A stretch of 64,000 bases of DNA from NCBI RefSeq assembly GCF_052065695.1, contig NZ_JBQHTM010000006.1, positions 1 to 64,000 of the forward strand, given 5' to 3'. A program made the position numbers and the translations under genes. This document shows, piece by piece, positions 33,837 to 43,165 of this stretch (positions are counted from its first letter, which is position 1; the number at the start of each line of letters is the position of its first letter). A model generated the notes under the pieces. That model was not told where the DNA came from. It was given only the letters and a program-made list of their open reading frames with translations, and made no database searches. The stretch is from Intestinimonas sp052065695 (GTDB taxonomy: Bacteria; Bacillota; Clostridia; Oscillospirales; Oscillospiraceae).

Positions 33837-34715
33837 TTGGTCCGCAGTATGACTGGCTATGGTAGGGGGGAGGCCGTGCTCCACGGCCGCTCCATCGTGG
33901 TGGAGGTCCGGTCGGTGAACAACCGGTACCTGGACTGCAACATCAAGATGCCCAGAGCCTATATCTTTGCCGAGGACGCCATGAAAAGCCGCGTCCAGAA
34001 CGCCATTTCCCGGGGAAAAGTAGACGTCTTTGTCACCATGGACAGTGCAGGAGCCGATGCGGTCACCGTAAAGGTGAACCATCCGGTGGCAGCCGGCTAT
34101 GTGGCGGCGCTGAAGGAGCTCAAAGACACCTATCAACTCTTGGGTCTGCCCGACCTTGCCCTGATGGCCCGGTTCCCCGATGTGCTCCAGACGGAGAAGG
34201 CGCCGGAGAATGTGGAGGAGGCCGCTGCTGATATCTGTGCGGTGCTGGACCAGGCTCTGGCTGACTTTGCTGTCATGCGGGAGCGGGAAGGGGAGCGGCT
34301 CTCCGCCGACATCCTCTCCCGGGCCGATACCATCGAGGCCCTCACCGGACAGGTGGAGGAGCAGAGCCCCAAAACGGTAGCGGAGTATCGGGCCCGTCTG
34401 GAGGCCAAAATGCGTGAAGTCCTCCAGAATCAGCAGCTGGACGAGAGCCGCATTCTCACTGAGGCGGCCATCTTTGCCGACAAGGTGGCAGTGGATGAGG
34501 AGACTGTCCGCCTGCGTAGCCATCTCTCCCAGCTCCGGACTATGCTGAGCCAGGGTGGCCCCATTGGCCGTAAGCTGGACTTCCTCATCCAGGAGTTCAA
34601 CCGGGAAGCCAATACCATTGGCTCCAAGTGCAATGACCTGGAGATCGCCCGCCATGTCATCGATATCAAGGCGGAGATCGAAAAGATCCGGGAGCAGGTC
34701 CAGAACATCGAGTGA
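33837..34715 (+). CDS. yicC: YicC family endoribonuclease-like protein
   Basis: 292 residues, normal for YicC. It begins MVRSMTGYGRGEA and includes EVRSVNNRYLDCNIKMPR, the N-terminal domain. The C-terminal DUF1732 domain ends IGRKLDFLIQEFNREANTIGSKCND, a strongly conserved stretch with acidic residues. YicC has been reported to have endoribonuclease activity in Escherichia coli. It starts at TTG 33837 behind GAAAGGGGAG. The order yicC-remA-gmk-rpoZ-priA-def-fmt-rsmB is the Firmicutes norm. Confidence 0.93.
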   Translation: MVRSMTGYGRGEAVLHGRSIVVEVRSVNNRYLDCNIKMPRAYIFAEDAMKSRVQNAISRGKVDVFVTMDSAGADAVTVKVNHPVAAGYVAALKELKDTYQLLGLPDLALMARFPDVLQTEKAPENVEEAAADICAVLDQALADFAVMREREGERLSADILSRADTIEALTGQVEEQSPKTVAEYRARLEAKMREVLQNQQLDESRILTEAAIFADKVAVDEETVRLRSHLSQLRTMLSQGGPIGRKLDFLIQEFNREANTIGSKCNDLEIARHVIDIKAEIEKIREQVQNIE

Positions 34716-34729
34716 GAGGAAGCGGCAGC

Positions 34730-35005
34730 ATGAAGCTCATCAATATCGGCTTTGGCAATATGGTCTCAGCAAGCCGGCTCATCGCGGTGGTGAGTCCGGA
34801 GTCCGCCCCCATCAAGCGCATGGTCCAGGAGGCCAGGGAGCGGGGCGTACTCATCGACGCCACCTTTGGCCGGCGGACCAGAGCGGTTCTGGTCATGGAC
34901 AGCGACCACATCGTACTCTCGGCTATCCAGCCGGAGAAGGTGTCCGGGCGTTTTGCCGGCGGTGAGCCGGCGGCGGAGGACGAGGAAGAGGAGGCAGAGG
35001 ACTGA
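34730..35005 (+). CDS. remA: RemA family DNA-binding regulator
   Basis: 91 residues. MKLINIGFGNMVSASRLIAVVSPESAPIKR is the classical RemA start (formerly DUF370), continuing RTRAVLVMDSDHIVLSAIQPE. In Bacillus RemA activates matrix and osmoprotection genes as an oligomeric DNA-binding protein. ATG 34730 is used, behind GAGAGGAAG. The tail after residue 75 is acidic (GEPAAEDEEEEAED) and longer than usual. The stop overlaps the gmk start. Confidence 0.92.
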   Translation: MKLINIGFGNMVSASRLIAVVSPESAPIKRMVQEARERGVLIDATFGRRTRAVLVMDSDHIVLSAIQPEKVSGRFAGGEPAAEDEEEEAED

Positions 35006-35616
35006 TGGCACTCAAGAAAAAGACACACGGCGAGCTGATTGTCCTGTCCGGCCCATCCGGCGTGGGTAAGAGTACGGTGATCGCTGAGCTGCTCGGCCAG
35101 CGGCAGGACATCTATTTTTCCGTTTCATTCACCACTCGGAAGCCCAGGGTGGGTGAGGCCAACGGTGTCAATTATAACTTTGTGGATCGTGCGGAGTTTG
35201 AGGGCATGATTTCCCGTGGAGAGCTTCTTGAGTACGCAGAGTACGTGGGAAACTATTACGGCACCTCTCTGAAGGTCATCCAGGAAAAGCTGGCCGCCGG
35301 GATCGACGTACTGCTGGACATTGAGGTCCAGGGGGCAGCCAAGGTCCGGGCCAAATGTCCCGAGGCGGTGCTCATCTTTATTATCCCGCCCTCTTTTGAG
35401 GAGCTCTCCCGCCGTCTGCGGGGACGCAATACCGACAGCGAGGAGGTCATCGCCGGTCGGCTCACCAAGGCCCAGGAGGAATATACTCAGATCCCCAATT
35501 ATGACTACCTGGTGGTCAATGATAAGGTTTCTGACGCCGCGGCGGAGATCATTTCCATCCTGACGGCAGAGGACTGCCGGACCAGAAATCGCATGCACCT
35601 GGTGGAGGGGATCTGA
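35005..35616 (+). CDS. gmk: Guanylate kinase
   Basis: 203 residues, standard size. It phosphorylates GMP to GDP. The P-loop GPSGVGKST lies at residues 16-24, GMP-binding residues appear in SFTTRKPRVGEANGVNY and EYAEYVGNYYGT, and ILIFIIPPSFEELSRRL follows. ATG 35005 is shared with the end of remA (TGATG). It precedes rpoZ by 75 bases, which include a short CCGGA/TCCGG hairpin. Confidence 0.95.
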   Translation: MALKKKTHGELIVLSGPSGVGKSTVIAELLGQRQDIYFSVSFTTRKPRVGEANGVNYNFVDRAEFEGMISRGELLEYAEYVGNYYGTSLKVIQEKLAAGIDVLLDIEVQGAAKVRAKCPEAVLIFIIPPSFEELSRRLRGRNTDSEEVIAGRLTKAQEEYTQIPNYDYLVVNDKVSDAAAEIISILTAEDCRTRNRMHLVEGI

Positions 35617-35691
35617 GGATCTTCCGCCCAGTGTCCATACCGGACGCGGTTCCGGATATTCTATGCAGTAAACAAAGGAGTTGGATCTGTT

Positions 35692-35901
35692 ATGATGCTC
35701 TATCCCGCTATGAAGGACCTGCTTGCGCAGGTGCCCAGCCGTTATCAACTTGTGAATGTGGTGGCCCACCGGGCCCGTCAGATTGCCGCCGATGCTGAAG
35801 AGGGCGGCTATCCGCTCAACGATAAGCCCGTGAGCATCGCGATTCGTGAGATCGCGGAGGGCAAGGTGGACCTGAGTCTGCCCCCTCAGCCCCAGGCTTG
35901 A
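35692..35901 (+). CDS. rpoZ: DNA-directed RNA polymerase subunit omega
   Basis: 69 residues. It assists folding of the beta-prime subunit. MLYPAMKDLLAQVPSRYQLVNVVAHRARQI and DKPVSIAIREIAEGKV are the omega pattern (Y-x-L-V-x-x-x-A-K/R-R-A-R-Q-I). Two ATGs, 35692 and 35695, are both reachable from AAAGGAG at 35675. Between rpoZ and priA, 35902-36005 holds GC-rich hairpins (for example TGTCCG/CGGACA) and a weak terminator-like stem. Confidence 0.93.
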   Translation: MMLYPAMKDLLAQVPSRYQLVNVVAHRARQIAADAEEGGYPLNDKPVSIAIREIAEGKVDLSLPPQPQA

Positions 35902-36005
35902 CTTGTGTCCGGGGGTACGGACACATCCCCTGGCGTGATGGAAGTGCCGGACGGGCGAACAGCCCCCGGCGCTTGCCTTTTCTGTGACGAAAGGAGAGAG
36001 GAGCG

Positions 36006-38486
36006 GTGGATGGGGCGGTCATCGCAAAAATAGCCCTGGCGGCGGCCGCCTACGCCATCGACAGGCCCTACGACTATCTGGTTCCCACAGAGCTGGAGGG
36101 CCGGGTAGTACCCGGTGTCCGGGTGCTGGTGTCCTTCGGTCGGGGAAATAAGCGTACTGAGGGTATCGTACTGGCCCTGTCCGGCGAGCAGCTGGAGGGA
36201 AAACGTCTCAAAGAGGTTTTTGCCGTTCTGGATGACGCCCCCGTGCTGGACGGACAGAGCCTGAAGCTGTGTCTGTGGATGCGGGAGCGATATTTCTGCA
36301 CTGTGTATGACGCCGCCCGGGCCATGCTGCCAGCGGGACTGTGGTTCTCCATCCGGGACAGCTATCAGATCGCCTCTGGCGTGGACCGAGATGCCTCTTA
36401 TGCCGCGGCTGGGCGTTCCCGTCGGGCTGCGCAGATCCTGGATCTCATCTGGGCCTGCGGCGGTTCCGCTGAGCTGGGGCAGATCCATGCCGCTCTGGGT
36501 ACTGCAGATCCCGCCCCCGCCTTGAAGCTGCTCACCGAGCAGGGCGTGCTCACCCTGGAGACCAGCGCCCAGCGGGGGGTGGGGGACAAACGGGAAAAAG
36601 TGGCCTCCCTGGCCGTGCCGGCGGAGGAGGCCATGGCCCAGGTGACCCCCAGGCGCCGGAGTGCCCCCCTGCGGTACGCCGTGGTGGAGCTCCTAAGCAC
36701 CGTGGGCAGCGCCAGCGTCAAGGAAATCTGCTATTTCACCGGCGCCTCCGGCCCCACCATCAAGTCTCTGGTCAAAAGTGGACTGGTCATACTGGAGGAG
36801 CGGGAAGTTTTTCGGGGAGGACACAAGGAGGCAGATAGCCCCACAGCACCTCCACCGGTGCTCAGTTCGCAGCAGGAGGCCGCCTTTCAGATTCTGGACG
36901 GCCTGTGCCGGTCCCCGGAGCCCGCTGTGGCCCTTCTCTATGGCGTAACGGGCAGCGGAAAAACCCAGGTCTATCTCCGCCTCATCCGGGCGGCGCTAGA
37001 CCGTGGGAAGACCGCCATGGTCCTGGTTCCCGAGATCGCCCTCACCCCGCAGCTCCTGAGGATCTTCACCGCCCACTTTGGAAGCGACGTGGCCGTGCTC
37101 CACAGCTCTCTCCGGGCCGGGGAGCGCTACGATGAGTGGAAGCGCCTGCGCTCCGGCCTGGCTCGGGTGGCCCTGGGCACCCGCTCCGCCGTCTTTGCCC
37201 CTCTGGAGAACCTGGGCCTCATCATTCTGGATGAGGAGCAGGAGGGGAGCTACAAGTCGGAAAATACCCCCCGGTATCACACCCGTGAGATAGCCAAATA
37301 CCGCTGCGCCAAAACGGGAGGGCTGTTGGTACTGGGGTCGGCCACCCCGTCGGTGGAGACCATGTATCTGGCCAGGACCGGGGTCTACCATCTGGTGACC
37401 CTGACCAAACGCTACAATGAGCGGGCCCTGCCCGCCGTCTATATTGCAGACATGAAGGAGGAGCTCCGCGCCGGCAATGGGACCAGCATCGGTTCCCTCC
37501 TGCGCCGGGAGCTGGAGGCCAACCTGGAGCGTGGGGAGCAGTCCATCCTGTTCCTCAACCGCCGTGGGGCCAGCCGCATGGTCTCCTGCGGAGAGTGCGG
37601 CGAGGTACCGGTGTGCCCCAGGTGTTCGGTCCACCTTACCTACCACTCGGCCAATCACCGGCTCATGTGCCACTACTGCGGCCACTCCGAGCCCCTGCCG
37701 GAGGCCTGCCCGGTATGCGGCGGCACCCTGAACTTCATCGGCGCTGGGACTCAGAAGGTCCAGAGCGAGCTGGAGGAGCTCTTCCCAGGGGTGGAGATCC
37801 TCCGGATGGACGCCGACACCGTATCGGCTGCCGATGGACACCAGAAGCTGCTGGACCGCTTCCAGAGAAAAAAGGTGCCCATTCTGGTGGGCACCCAGAT
37901 GGTGGCCAAGGGCCTGGACTTCGAGAATGTGACCCTGGTAGGAGTGGTGGCCGCCGATTTGGCCCTGTACGTGGACAGCTTTCGGGCCTCAGAGCGGACC
38001 TTTTCCCTCCTCACCCAGGTGGTGGGCCGGGCTGGCCGGGGAGAAAAGACCGGCCGGGCGGTGATCCAGACCTATACGCCGGACAACGACGTGATCCGCT
38101 GCGCCGCCGTCCAGGACTACGACCGTTTCTATGCCCAGGAGATCGACCTGCGGCGGCTCATGGATTACCCGCCCTTTCGGGACGTCTTTGTCCTCACCGC
38201 CTCGGGTACCGACGAGTCCGCCGTACTCCGAAAATGCCAAAAGCTCCGCCGCAGCCTAGAGAGCTGGGCAGAGGCCTGGAGTGACTATGATACGCGACCG
38301 CGCTTGATGGGGCCCGCTCCGGCGGCAGTGGCCAAGGTGAACAACCGCTACCGCTATCGACTTACCCTGCTCTGCCAAAACACCAGGGAGGTCCGGCAAC
38401 TCATCGCCGGCTTGCTCCAAGTCGCCGCCGATGACCGTGAAATCCGGGGCGTTTCGGTGGTTGCCGATGTGAACCCATACGATTAG
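36006..38486 (+). CDS. priA: Primosomal protein N' (replication restart helicase)
   Basis: 826 residues. The N-terminal 3'-binding domain (VIAKIALAAAAYAIDRPYDYLVP) is followed by the superfamily 2 helicase core: Walker A YGVTGSGKTQVYL and the DEEQ box IILDEEQEGSYK. The zinc-binding insert has CGECGEVPVCPRC and CHYCGHSEPLPEACPVCGG, eight cysteines. Motif VI is in VVGRAGRGEKTG. It reloads the replisome at collapsed forks. It starts at GTG 36006 behind AAAGGAGAGAGG. Confidence 0.97.
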   Translation: MDGAVIAKIALAAAAYAIDRPYDYLVPTELEGRVVPGVRVLVSFGRGNKRTEGIVLALSGEQLEGKRLKEVFAVLDDAPVLDGQSLKLCLWMRERYFCTVYDAARAMLPAGLWFSIRDSYQIASGVDRDASYAAAGRSRRAAQILDLIWACGGSAELGQIHAALGTADPAPALKLLTEQGVLTLETSAQRGVGDKREKVASLAVPAEEAMAQVTPRRRSAPLRYAVVELLSTVGSASVKEICYFTGASGPTIKSLVKSGLVILEEREVFRGGHKEADSPTAPPPVLSSQQEAAFQILDGLCRSPEPAVALLYGVTGSGKTQVYLRLIRAALDRGKTAMVLVPEIALTPQLLRIFTAHFGSDVAVLHSSLRAGERYDEWKRLRSGLARVALGTRSAVFAPLENLGLIILDEEQEGSYKSENTPRYHTREIAKYRCAKTGGLLVLGSATPSVETMYLARTGVYHLVTLTKRYNERALPAVYIADMKEELRAGNGTSIGSLLRRELEANLERGEQSILFLNRRGASRMVSCGECGEVPVCPRCSVHLTYHSANHRLMCHYCGHSEPLPEACPVCGGTLNFIGAGTQKVQSELEELFPGVEILRMDADTVSAADGHQKLLDRFQRKKVPILVGTQMVAKGLDFENVTLVGVVAADLALYVDSFRASERTFSLLTQVVGRAGRGEKTGRAVIQTYTPDNDVIRCAAVQDYDRFYAQEIDLRRLMDYPPFRDVFVLTASGTDESAVLRKCQKLRRSLESWAEAWSDYDTRPRLMGPAPAAVAKVNNRYRYRLTLLCQNTREVRQLIAGLLQVAADDREIRGVSVVADVNPYD

Positions 38487-38498
38487 GAGGATACAACT

Positions 38499-38990
38499 AT
38501 GGCACTGAGAAAGATCCTGACCGATAAGGACCCCGCACTCCACAAGGTCTGCCGCCCGGTCACCAACTTTGACCAGCGGCTTTGGGACCTACTGGATGAC
38601 CTCAAAGAGACCCTGGCCGATGCCGGCGGTGCCGGTCTGGCCGCCCCCCAGGTGGGCATCCTGCGCCGGTGCGTCATCGTGGTGGACGCCCAGGAGCAGC
38701 TGCTGGAGCTGGTGAACCCGGAGATTATCTGGCGCTCCGAGGAGATCCAGGCCGGCTGGGAGGGTTGCCTCAGCGTCCCCGGCAAGTGGGGCACCGTGGA
38801 GCGGCCCATGAAGGTCCGGGTCAAAGCCCAGGACCGGAACGGCAACTGGTTTGAGACGGAGGGGGAGGCCATCGTGGCCCGCTGCTTCTGCCATGAGCTG
38901 GACCACCTGGAGGGCCATATTTTCACGGAGCTCACCGACCGGCTCTACACCCAGAAGGAGCTGGATGAGATGTACGAGGAGGAGGACTGA
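38499..38990 (+). CDS. def: Peptide deformylase
   Basis: 163 residues. It removes the formyl group from nascent proteins. The three motifs are complete: GAGLAAPQVG at about residues 45-54, EGCLSVP with C90, and H132-E-L-D-H136 (HExxH), which together bind the metal. It starts at ATG 38499 behind GGAGGATAC. fmt follows two bases after its stop, giving the usual formylation-deformylation pair. Confidence 0.97.
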   Translation: MALRKILTDKDPALHKVCRPVTNFDQRLWDLLDDLKETLADAGGAGLAAPQVGILRRCVIVVDAQEQLLELVNPEIIWRSEEIQAGWEGCLSVPGKWGTVERPMKVRVKAQDRNGNWFETEGEAIVARCFCHELDHLEGHIFTELTDRLYTQKELDEMYEEED

Positions 38991-38992
38991 CC

Positions 38993-39922
38993 GTGCGCAT
39001 CCTCTTCATGGGCACCCCTGATTTCGCCGTGGCCTCTCTGGCTGCCCTCCTGGAGGCCGGTCACGAAGTGTGCGGTGTCTTCACCCAGCCCGACAAGCCT
39101 AAAAACCGGGGAATGAAGCTCCAGTCAAGCCCTGTAAAGGAATATGCCATTGCACATGATGTCCCAGTATTCCAGCCTCTGAAGATGAAGGACGGGGAGG
39201 CCATGGGCTATATCCGGGATCTGGCACCGGAGTTCATCGTGGTGGCGGCCTACGGTCGCATCCTGCCCGCCGACATTCTGGACTATCCCGCCTATGGATG
39301 TATCAATGTCCACTCCTCGTTGCTGCCCAAGTACCGTGGAGCGGCGCCTATTAACTGGGCCATCCTCAACGGGGACAAGACCACGGGCGTCACCATTATG
39401 CACATGGCGCCAGAGTTAGATGCCGGCGACATGATCCTCCAGGGCGAGACCGCCATTGGCCCCGATGAGACGGCGCCCGAGCTCTTTGCCCGCCTGGCGG
39501 AGCTGGGCGGAAAGCTGCTGGTGGAGGCAGTGGACCTGCTGGCCAGGGGGAAGGCCCCCCGGACACCGCAGAACGCTGAGTCCTCCACCTACGCTCCCAT
39601 GCTCAGCCGGGAGCTTTCCCCCATGGACTGGTCCAAAAGAGCGCAGGCCCTCCATAACCAGGTTCGCGGGTTGTTGCCCTGGCCCTGTGCCACAGCCGAA
39701 TTCGGCGGCATCAGATGTAAAGTATTTTTAACTGACATTATTGACGGTACAAGGGATCTGGCTCCCGGCACAGTCGCGGAGGCGGGGAAGACAGGTATCG
39801 TCATGGCCTGCGGCGGCGGAACCCTGCTGCGGATCAAAGAGCTACAGCCTGATGGGAAAAAGCGGATGGCGGCGGCGGACTTTCTCCGCGGCCATCCCCT
39901 CACAGCGGGCGAAAAACTGTAA
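38993..39922 (+). CDS. fmt: Methionyl-tRNA formyltransferase
   Basis: 309 residues. It formylates initiator Met-tRNA. RILFMGTPDFAVASLAALLEAGH is the N-terminal start. INVHSSLLPKYRGAAPINWAILNGDKTTGVTIM carries the folate and active-site residues (N, H, D). The C-terminal OB domain ends the protein. The start is GTG 38993. In other Clostridia a zinc protease gene often follows; here rsmB follows directly. Confidence 0.97.
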   Translation: MRILFMGTPDFAVASLAALLEAGHEVCGVFTQPDKPKNRGMKLQSSPVKEYAIAHDVPVFQPLKMKDGEAMGYIRDLAPEFIVVAAYGRILPADILDYPAYGCINVHSSLLPKYRGAAPINWAILNGDKTTGVTIMHMAPELDAGDMILQGETAIGPDETAPELFARLAELGGKLLVEAVDLLARGKAPRTPQNAESSTYAPMLSRELSPMDWSKRAQALHNQVRGLLPWPCATAEFGGIRCKVFLTDIIDGTRDLAPGTVAEAGKTGIVMACGGGTLLRIKELQPDGKKRMAAADFLRGHPLTAGEKL

Positions 39923-39947
39923 AGAGTAGGAGAGAGGGAGTGATCCT

Positions 39948-41312
39948 ATGGCCGGCAATGCCCGGGAGGTGGCGCTGCTGACCCTGTCCGCCTGTGATCG
40001 GCAGGGTGCCTGGTCGGATCTGTCGCTGAAAAAGAATATCCGGACCGCCGGCCTGGACAGCCGGGACGCCGCACTGGCCACCCGGCTGTGCTTTGGTGTG
40101 CTCCAGAACCGGCTGCTGCTGGACTTTTATATCGGGAAATTCTCTACGGTGAAGCCGGAGCGGATGGAAAACAAGGTCCTCAACGCCTTGCGGCTGGGAG
40201 CCTATCAGATGGCCTTCCTCACCCGGGTGCCGGTGAGCGCCGCCGTCAACGAGTCGGTGGACCTGGTGAAGCGGCACAGCAAGAATTCCAGAAGCCCGGG
40301 CCTGGTGAACGGCATCCTCCGCTCCATGGCCCGGAACATCGACCGCCTGCCCACTATCCCGGAGGAGGACCCGGTCTCCTACCTCTCCGTGCGGTACAGC
40401 CACCCTGAGTGGTTGGTAAAGACCTTTTTGGAGGCGCTGGGCCCGGTGGAAGCAGAGCGCCTTCTGGCCCTGGACAACGGTGAGCCGCCCACGGTGGCCC
40501 AGGTCAACCGTCTTCGGGGAAATACAGAGGAGGTGCTGGTCTCTCTGCGGGAGGAGGGCGCCCAAGCGGAGCTCCACCCCTGGCTGCCCGACTGCCTGAC
40601 CCTCACCGGCGGCGGCGATCTGGAGAATCTTACGGCATTCCGGGAGGGGCGCATTTACATCCAAGATGCCGGTGCCCGGCTGGCGGTGCTAGCGGCGGAG
40701 CCAAAGCCCGGAATGGCAGTGCTGGATGCCTGTGCCGCCCCCGGTGGCAAGTCCTTTGCCGTCGCCATTGCGATGGAGGATCAGGGGAAACTGGTCTCCT
40801 GTGATATCCATGCCCATAAGAAAACGCTGATCGATGCCGGTGCCAAGCGGCTGGGGATCACTTGCCTCACCTCTACTGTTCAGGACGGAAAGGCTCACCG
40901 TGCCGAGTGGGAGGAGACTTTCGACCTGGTGATAGCCGATGTGCCCTGCTCCGGCCTGGGTATTATTCGGAAGAAGCCGGATATCCGCTATAAGGACCCG
41001 GCGCCTTTGTCTGGGCTTCCTGTCGTGCAGGCGGCCATTTTAGAAAATGTCTCCACCTACGTAAAGCCTGGGGGCGTCTTGCTGTACTGCACATGTACTT
41101 TACAGACAGTTGAGAACGAGGACATTGTGATTACCTTCCTGGAGCGCCATCCCGAGTACACCTTGGAGGGCTTTGCCCTCCCGGGGCCGGTGGGAGAGGT
41201 GCCGGAGGGCATGGTCACCCTGTGGCCCCAGCGGCACGGCACTGATGGTTTTTTCTTTGCAAAGCTCAGGAGGAGGGTAGAGGACACCTGCCCGCCTCAA
41301 AATACGGACTGA
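39948..41312 (+). CDS. rsmB: 16S rRNA (cytosine-C5)-methyltransferase RsmB
   Basis: 454 residues. The N-terminal NusB-like RNA-binding domain (about 1-140) is followed by the methyltransferase domain with the SAM loop LDACAAPGGKSFAVA and the catalytic cysteine motif DVPCSGLGIIRKKPDIRYK. The second catalytic cysteine is in YCTCTLQTVENE. It modifies C967 of 16S rRNA (E. coli numbering). It starts at ATG 39948. An 11-base-spaced CCGCC/GGCGG hairpin follows, then rlmN. Confidence 0.94.
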   Translation: MAGNAREVALLTLSACDRQGAWSDLSLKKNIRTAGLDSRDAALATRLCFGVLQNRLLLDFYIGKFSTVKPERMENKVLNALRLGAYQMAFLTRVPVSAAVNESVDLVKRHSKNSRSPGLVNGILRSMARNIDRLPTIPEEDPVSYLSVRYSHPEWLVKTFLEALGPVEAERLLALDNGEPPTVAQVNRLRGNTEEVLVSLREEGAQAELHPWLPDCLTLTGGGDLENLTAFREGRIYIQDAGARLAVLAAEPKPGMAVLDACAAPGGKSFAVAIAMEDQGKLVSCDIHAHKKTLIDAGAKRLGITCLTSTVQDGKAHRAEWEETFDLVIADVPCSGLGIIRKKPDIRYKDPAPLSGLPVVQAAILENVSTYVKPGGVLLYCTCTLQTVENEDIVITFLERHPEYTLEGFALPGPVGEVPEGMVTLWPQRHGTDGFFFAKLRRRVEDTCPPQNTD

Positions 41313-41343
41313 TGCCGCCGAAAAGGCGGTGGGGGAGCATGAC

Positions 41344-42390
41344 ATGATTGACATCAAATCTATGACCCAGGAGGAGCTGGGCGTATGGCTCAAGGAGCAG
41401 GGGGAACCCGGTTTTAGGGCCAAGCAGATCTTTACTTGGCTCCACCGGGGGGCGACCTCCTTTGACGAGATGACCAACCTATCCAAGTCTTTGCGAGAGC
41501 GGCTAAGGGATCAGTGTGTCATCACTCGCCCGGAGGTGGCCCGCAAACAGGTTTCCGCCCAGGACGGTACCATCAAATACCTCTGGCGGCTCCTGGATGG
41601 AAATTGTATTGAGACGGTTTTGATGCGCTACCACCATGGGAATACTGTATGTATCTCCTCCCAGGTGGGGTGCCGGATGGGTTGTGCTTTTTGTGCCTCC
41701 ACGTTGGGTGGCAAGGTAAGAGACTTAACGCCTTCCGAGATGATCGATCAGGTTTTGTTCACCCAACTTGACGCGGGCGTACCCATATCCAATATTGTCC
41801 TTATGGGTATCGGTGAGCCGCTGGATAATTTTGATACCGTGCTGCGCTTCCTGGAGTTGGTGAATCACCCGGATGGGCTCAACATTGGTATGCGTCATAT
41901 CTCCCTGTCCACCTGTGGCCTCACGGAGAAAATTGACAAACTGGCGGAGCATCGTTTACAATTAACTCTATCGGTTTCCCTCCACGCACCAGATGACGAA
42001 ACCCGGAGTAAGATCATGCCGGTGAATCGGGGGATTGGAGTGGGGAAGCTCTTCGACACCTGCCGCCGGTATTTTGAGACTACGGGCCGGCGTATCTCTT
42101 ATGAGTACGCCATGATCGACGGGGTCAACGACAGCGATGCACAGGCAGACCTCCTGGCACATCATTTGAAGGGGACGCCAGGACATGTGAATCTCATCCC
42201 CCTCAACGAGGTTAAGGAGAGCCCGCTGAAGCCCAGCCGCCGTGTGGCGGAGTTCCAGCGCCGCCTGGAACGCCAGGGTATCACCGTAACAGTGCGCAGA
42301 AAGCTAGGAGGCGATATTGACGCCTCCTGCGGTCAGCTCCGGCGAAAGGCCATGGGCGAGGCAGCTGAGTCGCCAACGCATAAGGGCTAG
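41344..42390 (+). CDS. rlmN: Dual-specificity RNA (adenine-C2) methyltransferase RlmN
   Basis: 348-residue radical SAM enzyme that methylates A2503 of 23S rRNA and A37 of some tRNAs. The Fe-S motif is C110-x3-C114-x2-C117 (VGCRMGCAFCAS). GEPLDNFDTVLRFL and the late cysteine in SCGQLRRK (the resolving Cys) complete the mechanism-specific set. ATG 41344 is selected because GGGGGAG lies six bases upstream and the family starts there; a GTG at 41329 would precede it. Confidence 0.95.
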   Translation: MIDIKSMTQEELGVWLKEQGEPGFRAKQIFTWLHRGATSFDEMTNLSKSLRERLRDQCVITRPEVARKQVSAQDGTIKYLWRLLDGNCIETVLMRYHHGNTVCISSQVGCRMGCAFCASTLGGKVRDLTPSEMIDQVLFTQLDAGVPISNIVLMGIGEPLDNFDTVLRFLELVNHPDGLNIGMRHISLSTCGLTEKIDKLAEHRLQLTLSVSLHAPDDETRSKIMPVNRGIGVGKLFDTCRRYFETTGRRISYEYAMIDGVNDSDAQADLLAHHLKGTPGHVNLIPLNEVKESPLKPSRRVAEFQRRLERQGITVTVRRKLGGDIDASCGQLRRKAMGEAAESPTHKG

Positions 42391-42417
42391 CTGGATTGGC
42401 GAAAGGACTGATTCGAT

Positions 42418-43146
42418 ATGAACATATGGGGCATTACCGATGTGGGCATAGTCCGACAGCAAAACCAGGATGACTACCACATTGAGCTCCTGGCAGAAGA
42501 CATGGCGCTGGGTATCGTCTGCGACGGTATGGGTGGTGCCAAGGCGGGCAATGTGGCCAGTCAGCTGGCGGTGGAGACCTTTTTGGCGACGGCCAAGGCT
42601 CAGCCGCCGGAGCAATGGCGGAACGAGCCGGAGGCTCTCCTCCACTTTGCAGCTGAGCAGGCCAACGGCGCCGTCCATTTTCGCGCCAATATTGACGCTG
42701 ACTGTCGTGGCATGGGTACCACCATGGTGGCCGCGCTGGTCATCGGGAATCAGGCATACATTCTGAACATCGGCGACAGCCGGTGCTACCTGGTGCGGCC
42801 GGAGGGTATTTCACGGGTGACACGGGATCATTCCGTGGTGGAAGATCTGGTGGCCCGGGGGCAGATTACGCCGGAACAGGCCAGACAGCACCCGCAGAAA
42901 AATCTAATCACTCGGGCTCTGGGAGCAGAATCCAAGCTCCGAGCCGATCTCTTCCGGCAGCCGATGGAGCCGGGTGATGCTTTGCTCCTATGCTCTGACG
43001 GATTGAGCAACATGGTCTCCGATCAGGAACTACTCTATGAGGTCCTCCACGGCGGCCCTGCGGAGGACTGCTGCCGGAGGCTGCTGGACATCGCACTGTC
43101 CAGAGGTGCACCGGACAACGTAACTGCGGTCCTGCTTCAGATGTGA
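42418..43146 (+). CDS. prpC: PP2C-type Ser/Thr phosphatase, PrpC/Stp
   Basis: 242 residues. It has the metal-binding motifs of PPM phosphatases: GIVRQQNQDDYH near the start, VCDGMGGAKAGNVAS, GDSRCYLV and LLCSDGLSNMVS plus APDNVTAVLLQ at the end. It reverses phosphorylation by the kinase in the next gene. It starts at ATG 42418. prkC follows 19 bases later. Confidence 0.95.
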   Translation: MNIWGITDVGIVRQQNQDDYHIELLAEDMALGIVCDGMGGAKAGNVASQLAVETFLATAKAQPPEQWRNEPEALLHFAAEQANGAVHFRANIDADCRGMGTTMVAALVIGNQAYILNIGDSRCYLVRPEGISRVTRDHSVVEDLVARGQITPEQARQHPQKNLITRALGAESKLRADLFRQPMEPGDALLLCSDGLSNMVSDQELLYEVLHGGPAEDCCRRLLDIALSRGAPDNVTAVLLQM

Positions 43147-43165
43147 CAAGGAGGATACCCCCATT